In this document: positions 26,214 to 34,670 of the stretch, one piece after another | Layout of the letters: each line of letters begins with the position of its first letter | Position numbering within the stretch: the first letter of the stretch is position 1 | Source of the DNA: Paenibacillus sp. JNUCC-31 | Lineage (GTDB): Bacteria; Bacillota; Bacilli; Paenibacillales; Paenibacillaceae | Reading direction: 5' to 3' | Length of the DNA stretch: 64,000 bases | Assembly (NCBI RefSeq): GCF_014844075.1 | Contig: NZ_CP062165.1 | Coordinates: 5,828,001 to 5,892,000 of the forward strand | Made by a program: the position numbers and the translations under genes | The notes under the pieces: generated by a model | Database searches by the model: none | The model's input: only the letters and a program-made list of their open reading frames with translations | Told to the model about the DNA's origin: nothing

Positions 26214-27023
26214 ATGGACTGGATGATTGGCGCCGTATGCGCTTTTATTGTGGCGGGTGCTGCCTATGCGAAGAAGTCGTTAACTCTGTCTGGCTGTCTG
26301 GCAGCGATCTTCATGGGAACCATATATTACGGAGCGGGCAACCTGTTCTGGTTTGGAACACTGCTGTTGTTTTTCATTACCTCAACGCTGTTCTCCAAAT
26401 TTCGCAAGGATCGCAAGCAGGAGCTTGAGAAATCGTATGCCAAGACAGGCAATCGTGATGCTGGACAAGTTATGGCTAACGGTGGAATCGGCATGTTTCT
26501 TGTTCTGGGGAACTGGATTCTTCCACACCCCGCCTGGATGTATGCTTTTATTGGTGTCATGGCTACCGTTACATCAGATACATGGGCGACCGAATGGGGG
26601 AGTCTCAGCCGCAAGCCGCCACGCTCTGTCGTGACGGGGAAGGTACTGACTCCAGGTACTTCTGGAGGAGTTTCTCTGCTTGGAACACTGGCTGCTGCAA
26701 TAGGCGGAGCTTTGATAGGCGCGGGTGCGTTCTTATTTTCCTGGATTGCCGGGATCGGAGGTCTCGGTCTGCTCAGCTGGACGTGTGTCGGTCTTGTGGG
26801 CGGACTGGCTGGAGCTTTTGCCGATTCTTATCTGGGAGCAACGGTTCAGTATATGTATCGTTGCACGGTGTGCGGGCGCGAGGTTGAGGTAAGCGAACAT
26901 TGTGGACATCCAACGGTCCGTTCACGTGGCTGGGCATGGATGAGTAATGACTTGGTGAACGTTCTCAGTTCGGTTATCGGTGGATGTTTGGCAATCGGTC
27001 TGGGGATCATTTTGGCGTTGTAG
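26214..27023 (+). CDS. DUF92 family membrane protein
   Basis: The 269-residue protein has six to seven membrane segments and the conserved DUF92 (TMEM19/phytyl-phosphate-kinase-like) motifs: a central DTWATEWG, GTSGGVSLLGTLAA, GAFADSYLGA and a C-terminal CTVCGREVEVSEHCGHPT block with paired cysteines. The plant relative VTE6 phosphorylates phytyl phosphate, so a role with prenyl phosphates is possible but unproven. ATG 26214 follows GGAGGAG; a TATAAT at about 26144 is a likely -10 element. The TetR gene follows 14 bp downstream. Confidence 0.87.
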   Translation: MDWMIGAVCAFIVAGAAYAKKSLTLSGCLAAIFMGTIYYGAGNLFWFGTLLLFFITSTLFSKFRKDRKQELEKSYAKTGNRDAGQVMANGGIGMFLVLGNWILPHPAWMYAFIGVMATVTSDTWATEWGSLSRKPPRSVVTGKVLTPGTSGGVSLLGTLAAAIGGALIGAGAFLFSWIAGIGGLGLLSWTCVGLVGGLAGAFADSYLGATVQYMYRCTVCGREVEVSEHCGHPTVRSRGWAWMSNDLVNVLSSVIGGCLAIGLGIILAL

Positions 27024-27037
27024 GGAGGGAGTGCATT

Positions 27038-27616
27038 TTGAGCACTGTGCACGGAGACAAATCGGAGGCTATTTTGGATGCGGCTTACGGTATTTTCGGT
27101 TCAAAAGGATTCTATGAAACGAAAATGTCCGATATTGCAGATGAAGCGGGCATTGCAAAAGGCACTATTTATTTATATTTTAAAAGCAAGGAACAATTAT
27201 TTATCGCGGTTTCCATGCGGGACTGCAACAGTTTTATCAGCAGGCTTGACTATGCTCTGAAATCACATGAGAATACAGGAGATAAACTTGCCGCGATCGC
27301 CAAGACTCATCTTACGTATTATTATGAGCGCCGCAATCATACCAAGCTGTTTTTTATGGCCCCGAATAACGATCCGGATCTGATGAAATTCATGAAAGCA
27401 TTTATGAACGAATATATGAGCATGGTGTGTGCGGTACTGCAAAGTGCAAATGTACCTGAGCCTGTGCTCTTGGCGGAAGCTTACATCGGAATTCTCGACC
27501 GGCTGAAGATGGATATCATGTTGAATCCGGAGTTTAACGAGGAAGATCTGAACAAACGAATTGCCTTTGCAGCAGCTCTGTTTCTGGACGGATGCCGTTC
27601 TTTTTTGCAAGTATAA
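27038..27616 (+). CDS. TetR-family transcriptional regulator
   Basis: The 192-residue protein has an N-terminal helix-turn-helix, AILDAAYGIFGSKGFYETKMSDIADEAGIAKGTIYLYFKSKEQLF, the classical TetR DNA-binding domain, followed by a helical ligand domain. The start is TTG 27038, six bases from GGGAGGGAG; the longer frame runs into the DUF92 gene. It is probably co-transcribed with DUF92. The regulated genes are not obvious. Confidence 0.87.
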   Translation: MSTVHGDKSEAILDAAYGIFGSKGFYETKMSDIADEAGIAKGTIYLYFKSKEQLFIAVSMRDCNSFISRLDYALKSHENTGDKLAAIAKTHLTYYYERRNHTKLFFMAPNNDPDLMKFMKAFMNEYMSMVCAVLQSANVPEPVLLAEAYIGILDRLKMDIMLNPEFNEEDLNKRIAFAAALFLDGCRSFLQV

Positions 27617-27679
27617 CCTGAATTTAGCAAGTGAAGCTTGATATTGAATTTCATTTTACAGAGAAGTAGGTAACGAGCA

Positions 27680-29617
27680 ATGAACATAATGACGGTAGAG
27701 CAAGTTGCGAAAAGTTATGGTGAGAAAATATTGTTTAAAGATGCCTCATTCGGCATGGGCGACCAGGACAAGATTGGTGTCGTTGGAGTCAACGGAACCG
27801 GGAAGTCCACATTTTTGCGCGTCATTGCAGGCATGGAGCCACCGGATGAAGGGCAGATCTCGATTGGGAATGATGTACGCATACAGTTCCTGGCACAGAA
27901 TCCGCAGTTTAACCCGGATAATACCGTACTGCAACAAGTTTTCGAGGGAGACAGCCTGGAGATGAAAACGGTACGTGAATATACGGAAACGATGGAGCTA
28001 ATAGAGCTCAATCCTTCTGATCCTGCTTTGCAAGAGCGTTTGTTGCGTTTGAATCAGCAGATGGAGCAGCTTCAGGTTTGGCAGATGGAAAGTGAAGCGA
28101 AAAGCATTCTGTCCAAATTGGGCATCCGTCAATTCGATGCCTTGATGGGCACGTTGTCTGGTGGACAACGTAAACGTGTGGCGCTTGCCTCTGCACTGAT
28201 TCATCCTTGCGAGCTGCTCATTCTGGATGAGCCTACGAACCATATCGATAATGATTCCGTGGTTTGGCTGGAACAATATTTGCAAAAACGGCGCGGCGCC
28301 CTGCTCATGATTACGCATGATCGTTATTTCCTGGATCGTGTAGCGAATGTGATGCTGGAGCTGGATCATGGCCGTTTATTCCGATATGAGGCTAACTATA
28401 CCCGCTTTCTGGAATTGAAGGCTGAGCGGGAGGAACGTGAATCCGCATCGGAACAAAAGCGGCAAAACCTACTGCGTACAGAGCTTGCATGGATTCGTCG
28501 CGGTGCCAAAGCGCGGACAACGAAGCAAAAGGCGAGAATTGATCGCTTCGAACAATTGAAAGACCAACAGGGACCCAATCGCTCAGGCTCATTGGAAGTA
28601 TCCGTCGGTTCCACTCGTTTGGGCAAAAAAATACTGGAGATCGAACATCTGTCCAAATCGGCGGATGGTCGTAAACTGATTGAAGATCTGAGTTACATTG
28701 CAGTACCGGGTGACCGCGTAGGCATTGTTGGTCCAAATGGCAGTGGTAAATCGACCTTGCTGCAGATGATCTCCGGGAAGCTTGAACCGGATTCAGGTGA
28801 GGTAGTTGTAGGTCCTACGGTTAACCTGGGTTACTTCACACAGGAACACCAGGAGATGAATGAATCTTTGCGGGTCATTGAATACATCAAGGAAGTGGCC
28901 GAGAATGTGAAAACGGCTGACGGTTCTCTCATTACGGCAGCACAAATGCTGGAACGTTTCCTTTTCACCCCTGCGTCACAGTGGACACCTATCTCCCGTC
29001 TGTCTGGTGGAGAGAAGCGTCGTCTGTATCTGCTGCGCGTATTGATGGCAGCGCCCAATGTGCTGCTGCTGGATGAGCCGACGAATGACTTGGACATCCA
29101 GACACTCGCTGTGCTCGAAGATTACCTGGATGATTTTCCGGGTGTGGTATTTGTCGTATCCCATGACCGCTACTTCCTCGACCGGACCGTGGATAAAGTG
29201 CTGTCTTTTGAAGGTGACGGTGTTGTACGCGTGCATGTTGGCGACTACAGCGAGTACGCGGAATGGATGCTGAAGAATGCACCAGGATCTTCTGCGGAGA
29301 ATGATGCGGGTGGGGCAGCGACCAAGGCGAAGCCAGCTGCGGAGGAAAGCAAGCCTGCTGTATCAGCAGCCAAGCCGAAGCTGAAGTTCAGCTTCAAGGA
29401 ACAGCGTGAATATGATCAGATCGATGAGAATATTGAGAAGGCCGAAGCCAATCTCGCCCGAATTAACAAAGAGATGGAAGAATCATTCAGCGATTCTGCC
29501 CGTCTGCAGGAGTTAATGGCGGAGCAGGCTGAGGCAGAGAGCCATCTGGAGGAACTGATGGAACGCTGGACCGTTTTGAATGAGCTCGCTGAACAGATTG
29601 AGAAAAGTAAGTCTTAA
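27680..29617 (+). CDS. ABC-F family ATPase, Uup type
   Basis: The 645-residue soluble protein carries two ABC domains: Walker A GVNGTGKST and GPNGSGKST, signatures LSGGQRKRVALA and LSGGEKRRLYLL, Walker B ILDEPTNHID and LLDEPTNDLD. Between them is a basic linker, and a C-terminal coiled coil (about residues 560-645) is preceded by an Ala/Lys-rich hinge. There are no membrane segments. ABC-F proteins act on ribosomes, and Uup types also bind branched DNA or affect ribosome assembly. The ribosome site before ATG 27680 is weak; ATG 27689 is an alternative. Confidence 0.92.
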   Translation: MNIMTVEQVAKSYGEKILFKDASFGMGDQDKIGVVGVNGTGKSTFLRVIAGMEPPDEGQISIGNDVRIQFLAQNPQFNPDNTVLQQVFEGDSLEMKTVREYTETMELIELNPSDPALQERLLRLNQQMEQLQVWQMESEAKSILSKLGIRQFDALMGTLSGGQRKRVALASALIHPCELLILDEPTNHIDNDSVVWLEQYLQKRRGALLMITHDRYFLDRVANVMLELDHGRLFRYEANYTRFLELKAEREERESASEQKRQNLLRTELAWIRRGAKARTTKQKARIDRFEQLKDQQGPNRSGSLEVSVGSTRLGKKILEIEHLSKSADGRKLIEDLSYIAVPGDRVGIVGPNGSGKSTLLQMISGKLEPDSGEVVVGPTVNLGYFTQEHQEMNESLRVIEYIKEVAENVKTADGSLITAAQMLERFLFTPASQWTPISRLSGGEKRRLYLLRVLMAAPNVLLLDEPTNDLDIQTLAVLEDYLDDFPGVVFVVSHDRYFLDRTVDKVLSFEGDGVVRVHVGDYSEYAEWMLKNAPGSSAENDAGGAATKAKPAAEESKPAVSAAKPKLKFSFKEQREYDQIDENIEKAEANLARINKEMEESFSDSARLQELMAEQAEAESHLEELMERWTVLNELAEQIEKSKS

Positions 29618-29629
29618 CATATCCCAATG

Positions 29630-29688
29630 AATCGTCCTCTCTTCAAAAGTGACTTGTAGTTGCTTTTTGGGAGTAGGACGATTTTTTT
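29630..29688 (+). terminator. Terminator of the uup-like gene
   Basis: ATCGTCCT (29631-29638) pairs with AGGACGAT (29675-29682), with an inner CTC..CAAAA/TTTTTGGGAG stem and T7. Confidence 0.8.
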
Positions 29689-29766
29689 GTGATGAAGTCA
29701 ATGGATTTATAGAAACGAACGAGAAATGGAATGATCGGCTGGAAAGGCTGAATCAGGAGGGTAATT

Positions 29767-29892
29767 ATGGATGTGGGAAGAGGTATCGTTCGAAAGATGC
29801 TGCATGTATTGAAAAATGAAATGAGTGAACACTAGGCACAGTTAGAGCTGTTGGAACGTAGGTATCGTGAATATGTTGAACGAGCGGATTGA
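29767..29892 (+). pseudogene. Tiny gene interrupted by an in-frame amber codon
   Basis: A perfect AGGAGGG site leads to ATG 29767. The frame encodes 22 residues (MDVGRGIVRKMLHVLKNEMS, then EH), stops at TAG (29833-29835), and continues in the same frame with AQLELLERRYREYVERAD to TGA at 29890-29892. Both halves are amphipathic and helix-forming. A single C-to-T change from CAG would restore a 41-residue protein. It has its own terminator. It could be a decayed gene, a 22-residue product, or a readthrough case. No family recognised. Confidence 0.5.
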
Positions 29893-29904
29893 GATATTTC
29901 AAAG

Positions 29905-29957
29905 AAAAAGGACACTTTCAGCGCACCGAAACGATGCTGCCAGAAGTGTCCTTTTTT
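29905..29957 (+). terminator. Terminator after the interrupted tiny gene
   Basis: AAAAAGGACACTT (29906-29918) and AAGTGTCCTTTTT (29944-29956) are perfectly complementary. The A and T tracts allow function in both directions. Confidence 0.85.
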
Positions 29958-30079
29958 TACTTGATAGTGATTAACTACACATGATTAGAGTCGGCATACC
30001 GAACAAGATCGTCATTACTACGTGAATCATTCATTCAAACGATGTATGGCCACATCACTCAGTTGACCGCATTCAAAAT

Positions 30080-31120
30080 TTACTTGGTCGTAATATAAGC
30101 AGCAAGCAGTCTCGCTGTATTCAAGACGGCATCTTTATGCGTACGTTCCATGGAATGGGAAGCATGAACTCCTGGACCAATCAACGCTGCACGGATGTTA
30201 TTTCCTCCACGCAATGCTGCGCTGCCATCGGAACCGTATTGGGGATAAATATCAACCACATATTCAAGGTTCGCTTGTTTGGCTAGTTCAATCAAACGGG
30301 TCGTCATGTCATAATCATATGGGCCGGAAGAATCTTTGGCACAGATGGAGACATCCGTTTCTTTACAGCTGAGGTCATCACCCATAGCGCCCATGTCTAC
30401 AGCGATCAATTCGCTGATTTCTGCAGGAATATAAGAGGCGCCGTGTCCAACTTCTTCGTAGTTCGAGATGAGCAGCGAAACGTTATGCAGCGGTTTCCAG
30501 CCTTCCCGATGTGCAGATTCCAGAATACCGAACAGGGCAGCTACACTAGCCTTATCATCGAGATGACGCGATTTGATATATCCGCTAGGCGTAATGACCG
30601 CACGCGCATCGAAGGAAATAAAGTCCCCGACAGAGATACCCAGTTCCAGAACGTCTTCCTTGGATGAAACTACTTCATCAATGCGAACTTCCATATGGTT
30701 CTCACTTCGCTCAAACGTACGTGCATCCGGGTAGACGTGTACAGACGGATGAAGGGAGAGAATGGTGCCTGTATAGGTCTTTCCATCGCGTGTATGAATG
30801 ATGCAATACTCATTCTCAATACTGTTCATCGTAAATCCACCAACAGAAGTCAGCTTTAATGTACCGTAAGACGTAATGGAACGCACCATGGCTCCCAGCG
30901 TGTCGACATGTGCGCTGAGTCCGATTGTTCTGGATGAATCCTGTCCGGGCAAGGTGAGTACAACTCCGCCTTTGTTGTTCAATTCACAAGTGATATTCAG
31001 TGATTCGGCTTCCTTGCGGATCATCTCGATAATATGGTGGGTATAACCGCTCGGACTGGGAGTATCCAGTAATTTTTTTAGAAAAGACAGGACATAAGAT
31101 TCATCAATGGTAAAATTCAT
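30080..31120 (-). CDS. M42-family metallopeptidase
   Basis: The 346-residue dinuclear metal aminopeptidase has its ligands and catalytic residues in LSAHVDTLG, SRHLDDKAS, NYEEVGHGAS (catalytic Glu pair), AVDMGAMGDD and VHASHSMERTH. The family (FrvX, glutamyl or deblocking aminopeptidases) trims peptides in the cytosol, usually as a dodecamer. Earlier annotation of this family as endoglucanase is a known misnomer. ATG 31120 is preceded by GAGGAGG. Monocistronic. Confidence 0.92.
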   Translation of the reverse strand: MNFTIDESYVLSFLKKLLDTPSPSGYTHHIIEMIRKEAESLNITCELNNKGGVVLTLPGQDSSRTIGLSAHVDTLGAMVRSITSYGTLKLTSVGGFTMNSIENEYCIIHTRDGKTYTGTILSLHPSVHVYPDARTFERSENHMEVRIDEVVSSKEDVLELGISVGDFISFDARAVITPSGYIKSRHLDDKASVAALFGILESAHREGWKPLHNVSLLISNYEEVGHGASYIPAEISELIAVDMGAMGDDLSCKETDVSICAKDSSGPYDYDMTTRLIELAKQANLEYVVDIYPQYGSDGSAALRGGNNIRAALIGPGVHASHSMERTHKDAVLNTARLLAAYITTK

Positions 31121-31167
31121 GCTGAAATTTCCTCCTCGTTAATATGAGTATGTAAAAAGGTGCTCAA

Positions 31168-31232
31168 AAAAAGGATAAAGCCTGCCTAGCGGAATGCACA
31201 AGTTCCATTCCTGATTGCCAGCAGGCTGCATC
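31168..31232 (-). terminator. Terminator of the LapA-like gene
   Basis: On the minus strand AGCCTGCT and AGGCAGGCT enclose GGAATGG/CATTCC, followed by a T-rich run. Confidence 0.7.
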
Positions 31233-31239
31233 TGATGTA

Positions 31240-31623
31240 TTACAACGTACCCTTCGGGTTACCTTTGCGCTGACTCTGAATGGAGTCTGGCTCTGCAGAA
31301 ACGCTATCCGATTCGGTGGTTCCGAACGAATCCATCGTTTTAAAAGAGTCCAGCGAAGCGCTGTTTGTTGTGGAGCTTTCCAATTCGGATACACGTAATT
31401 TCAATTGCTTGTTCTCGCGTTGCAGACGATATTGGCGGAAGATGCCATAAGACCCTACAATGATTCCCCCGATTAGGGTACAGCCCAGAATCAGCAGGAT
31501 CAGTGGGATTTGAACCGTATTGAACAGCAGGTTAACTTGTACGGAATCGACATTAATAACGGCAAAGATTCCCGTAAGCAGTGCAAAAACAAGACCCGCA
31601 ATGAGAGCCCATTGCATTTTCAT
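31240..31623 (-). CDS. LapA-domain (DUF1049) small membrane protein
   Basis: The 127-residue protein has two membrane segments (about residues 5-25 and 38-62) separated by the NVDSVQVNLLFNTVQIPLIL motif typical of LapA/DUF1049. A basic, coiled-coil-like stretch (RQYRLQRENKQLKLRVSELE) and a Ser/Thr-rich tail follow. The E. coli relative LapA is linked to lipopolysaccharide assembly; in Gram-positives the role is unknown. Monocistronic between two peptidase genes. Confidence 0.8.
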   Translation of the reverse strand: MKMQWALIAGLVFALLTGIFAVINVDSVQVNLLFNTVQIPLILLILGCTLIGGIIVGSYGIFRQYRLQRENKQLKLRVSELESSTTNSASLDSFKTMDSFGTTESDSVSAEPDSIQSQRKGNPKGTL

Positions 31624-31700
31624 GGTGGTGCCTCCTTGTTGAACAATTCAGGACTATGTATGCAGTTACCCTAATTCAAAGGCCTTGCATCTTGCTTGAT

Positions 31701-31733
31701 TATAAAATCCCTTGCCCGTTGGGGCAAGGGATT
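31701..31733 (-). terminator. Terminator of pepF
   Basis: AATCCCTTGCCC and GGGCAAGGGATT form a 12-bp stem followed on the minus strand by TTTAT. Confidence 0.8.
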
Positions 31734-31759
31734 CAGGTCACATAGACGAAAAAGCAACC

Positions 31760-33679
31760 CTATTTGGTTAATTGTTCCATTTGCTCGATCAATTCCTTGA
31801 ATACACTCATCGCTTCGCGAATGGGCTCTGGCGTCGACATATCCACTCCTGCTTTTTTCAGAATGTTGATGGAGTAGTCACTGCCACCGCTCTTGAGGAA
31901 TCCAAGATAACGGTCCACAGCAGGTTGTCCCTCTTCCAGAATCTGCTTTGAGAAACTGGTCGCTGCCGAGAAGCCAGTCGCATATTTGTACACATAGAAG
32001 CTGTTATAGAAGTGGGGGATACGTGCCCATTCCATCTCGATGTCTTTGTCTACAACCATGCTGTCCCCATGGTATTTGACATTAAGGTCATAATAAATTT
32101 CGGAAAGCAGCTGTGGTGTCAGGGCCTCGCCTTGTTCAGCACGCTCATGAATGATTTTTTCGAATTCTGCAAACATGGTTTGACGGAATACGGTTGTACG
32201 GAACTGATCTGCATAATATGTGAGCAGGTACAGTTTTTCCTTAGGATCTGTTGATTTGTTGAGCAGATAATCCATCAGCAAAGCTTCATTGGTTGTGGAT
32301 GCGACTTCTGCCAGGAAAATGGTGTACTGGGCATCACGATACGGAAGCGTAGTGTCCGAATAGTGGGAATGCAGAGCGTGACCCATTTCATGAGCCAGCG
32401 TAAACATGCTATTCAGGTTGTCTTTGTGATTCAGCAGGACATAAGGGTGCGTGCCATAGGCACCCCAGCTGTATGCGCCTGAACGTTTATTTTCATTTTC
32501 GTATACATCAATCCAGCGGTCATCATAACCTGCTTGCAGTGCATCTGCATAATCCTTGCCAAGCGGTTTCAAACCATCTTTAACGGTTTGTTTCGCTTCT
32601 TCGTAGGTGATATCCATTTTGTACTCATCCACCAGCGGGGCGAAAAGGTCATACATATGCAATTGGTCTACACCGAGCAATTTTTTGCGCAAGTCCATGT
32701 AACGGTGCAGCAGCGGAAGGCTCTCGTGAATGGTATCGACAAGATTGGTATAGACATCCTTTGGAATGTTATCTCCGTAGAGAGACATTTCCATGACAGA
32801 AGGGTATTTCCGAACATTGGCATAGAACATGTTTTTGGTTACATTGGCGTTCAGGGATGCAGCAATGGTGTTCTTCTGTTTGGCATACGTCTCGTATACC
32901 GCCTTGAAGGCACGTTCACGGACTTCACGATTCGGGTTTTCAAGAAATTGAATATAGCTGCCATGGGTGAGCTCAACTTCTTTACCCGTCTCATCCTTGA
33001 TTTTGGGGAATTTGAGATCAGCATTGTTCAACATGCTAAAGATGGTCTGTGGTGCCTGGGACAGATTGCCCACCTGTGCAAGCAGCGCTTCTTCCGCCTG
33101 GCTCAGTACATGCGCCTTTTCCCGCTTCATCTCTTCCAGTGTGAATTTATAGGCAGAGAGTTTCTCGTTAGAAATAAGAGCGTCCAACTGGTCATCGGGA
33201 AGGGAAAGGATCTCAGGTGTGACATAGGAAAGGGCTTCACCGACCCGCACACTTAATTTTTGTGCTTTTTGGGACAGATTTTGATATGTAGGATTCGCTG
33301 TGTCTTCATCTTGATGCATCCTTGCGTACACAAAGAGGCGTTCGGTTTTGAGGCTGATCTCATCTTCGAGTTCGAAGCAGCTCTTAAGGGCCTCAGGTTT
33401 GTTTAATTTACCTTGAAATTCGGAGGCTTTCTTGGTCAAAGACGATACTTCTTCATATTCCTGATCCCAAGCTTTCTGATCAGCAAACAAATCTTCCAAT
33501 TTCCAGGTTTGTTCAGTTGGTACCTCGGAACGTTTCAATAATTGACTCATGGGAATCCTCCTTTGATGAAGTGATGAATATATAGACGAAGCTGCCTTCG
33601 TCCCACTCGCTTGTGCGGAAAGGGACGAAGGAATCAGACTAAGTACCAGCAAAATGAACAGCGATTTTCGGTATTTCAA
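31760..33679 (-). CDS. pepF: Oligoendopeptidase F, with two possible starts
   Basis: M3-family zinc peptidase with HEMGH as the active site inside TLAHEMGHALHS. The usual cytosolic form would start at ATG 33550 (596 aa, MSQLLKRSEV), behind AAAGGAGG. The frame is open upstream to TTG 33679, which has its own strong site (GAGGAGGAGG) and adds 43 residues starting KYRKSLFILLVLSLIPSSLSAQASG, a good signal peptide with an A-x-A-like site. An 8-bp inverted repeat (ACTATACG/CGTATAGT, 33694-33717) lies just before it. The longer form is given here; both may be made. Confidence 0.85.
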   Translation of the reverse strand: MKYRKSLFILLVLSLIPSSLSAQASGTKAASSIYSSLHQRRIPMSQLLKRSEVPTEQTWKLEDLFADQKAWDQEYEEVSSLTKKASEFQGKLNKPEALKSCFELEDEISLKTERLFVYARMHQDEDTANPTYQNLSQKAQKLSVRVGEALSYVTPEILSLPDDQLDALISNEKLSAYKFTLEEMKREKAHVLSQAEEALLAQVGNLSQAPQTIFSMLNNADLKFPKIKDETGKEVELTHGSYIQFLENPNREVRERAFKAVYETYAKQKNTIAASLNANVTKNMFYANVRKYPSVMEMSLYGDNIPKDVYTNLVDTIHESLPLLHRYMDLRKKLLGVDQLHMYDLFAPLVDEYKMDITYEEAKQTVKDGLKPLGKDYADALQAGYDDRWIDVYENENKRSGAYSWGAYGTHPYVLLNHKDNLNSMFTLAHEMGHALHSHYSDTTLPYRDAQYTIFLAEVASTTNEALLMDYLLNKSTDPKEKLYLLTYYADQFRTTVFRQTMFAEFEKIIHERAEQGEALTPQLLSEIYYDLNVKYHGDSMVVDKDIEMEWARIPHFYNSFYVYKYATGFSAATSFSKQILEEGQPAVDRYLGFLKSGGSDYSINILKKAGVDMSTPEPIREAMSVFKELIEQMEQLTK

Positions 33680-33750
33680 AGGTCCTCCTCCTCACTATAC
33701 GAATAATCCCGTATAGTATGACCGGAGAAGCATTGAAATATTTGACGAAG

Positions 33751-33936
33751 CTAGGCTCCCATGTTGTACAGGAAGTAAACAATCAGGAAGAAAGCAAAAC
33801 AAATCAGTAGGGTGGCGGTCAGAGCCATGCCCCGTCTCAGACGATCAGGGATGGAGTTGCGCCCCAAAATTAATGCAATTCCCAAGCAGAAGGCGAGAAT
33901 GATGAAGATGACGACATTACTTGAATCAAGCTGCAT
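33751..33936 (-). CDS. Small two-segment membrane protein
   Basis: The 61-residue product has hydrophobic segments at about 8-25 and 38-58, separated by a basic loop (GRNSIPDRLRRGM). No family recognised. Its ribosome site (AAAGGGG) lies inside the end of the preceding gene, whose stop is only three bases upstream, so the two are coupled. It precedes pepF by 71 bp. Confidence 0.6.
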   Translation of the reverse strand: MQLDSSNVVIFIILAFCLGIALILGRNSIPDRLRRGMALTATLLICFAFFLIVYFLYNMGA

Positions 33937-33939
33937 CGA

Positions 33940-34173
33940 TCAGACCCCTTTGAAGGCAGCCATCAGTTGACGCCATTCATCCTCACGGTTCTCAAAGTCA
34001 GCTTTCGGGAAGCGACGTTCAGCCCAGTGCATCAATGCAGGTCGACTGAGGAAGGTATGGCATTCCTCGCCCCATTCTTCGGATATTTCACGAAGCACAA
34101 GATATTTGCCTTGTACTTCAACGGTCATCATATTCCACTTGTCTGTTTTGTATATTTCATGTTTTTTTATCAT
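33940..34173 (-). CDS. Conserved-looking small soluble protein, function unknown
   Basis: The 77-residue protein is rich in Trp and Glu (EEWGEECHTF, HWAERRFPKADFENREDEWRQLM). It has no membrane segment and no family that I recognise. ATG 34173 is six bases from GGAGA. It is coupled to the small membrane protein gene downstream and diverges from the cold-shock gene. Confidence 0.6.
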   Translation of the reverse strand: MIKKHEIYKTDKWNMMTVEVQGKYLVLREISEEWGEECHTFLSRPALMHWAERRFPKADFENREDEWRQLMAAFKGV

Positions 34174-34262
34174 AGGTAGTCTCCAAACTAACGGTTTTGG
34201 TAAAATGATACCGTACCCTACGATTCAAAGCAAATTTTTTCGGCTTTTAATGAAAAGATAAA

Positions 34263-34291
34263 TTGCAAATTGGAAATTCATACAGTATAAT
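34263..34291 (+). promoter_or_regulatory. SigA-type promoter of the cold-shock gene
   Basis: TTGCAA (34263-34268), 17-bp spacer, TATAAT (34286-34291). A hairpin TCGCC/GGCGA (34300-34315) lies directly at the expected transcript start. Confidence 0.75.
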
Positions 34292-34336
34292 GAGGGTATT
34301 CGCCATAGATGGCGATATTTTTAGGAGGTTGTTCAT

Positions 34337-34534
34337 TTGAAAGGTACAGTTAAATGGTTTAACGCAGAAAAAGGCTATGGCTTTATTTCAGTTGAAGGCG
34401 GCGAGGACGTATTCGTACATTTCTCCGCAATCCAAGGCGACGGCTTTAAAACATTGGAAGAAGGTCAAGCGGTAGAATTCGAAATCACTGATGGAAACCG
34501 TGGTCCTCAAGCAGCTAACGTAAACAAATTGTAA
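34337..34534 (+). CDS. Cold-shock protein (CspA/CspB family)
   Basis: The 65-residue single-domain OB-fold RNA/DNA chaperone has RNP1 KGYGFIS and RNP2 VFVHFSAI, with the standard [15 protein letters not shown] start and NVNKL end. Full length. The start codon is TTG (34337), eight bases after AGGAGG. The leader is only about 40 nt with a 5' hairpin, not the long cold-shock leader of enteric cspA. A terminator follows. Confidence 0.96.
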   Translation: MKGTVKWFNAEKGYGFISVEGGEDVFVHFSAIQGDGFKTLEEGQAVEFEITDGNRGPQAANVNKL

Positions 34535-34596
34535 GAATATTTCCGGTCAAACGGATTTCTTATAAATGATTGGCTTTCAGCTGAATATAAGAACCC

Positions 34597-34633
34597 AAGC
34601 ACAGTCCCCATATGGGAGGCTGTGCTTTTTTTG
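34597..34633 (+). terminator. Terminator of the cold-shock gene
   Basis: AAGCACAG and CTGTGCTT enclose CCCCATATGGGAGG pairing, followed by T7. Confidence 0.85.
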
Positions 34634-34670
34634 ATGGCATCCGTTCCAGGTTAATTTGTTTTTCAATCGA

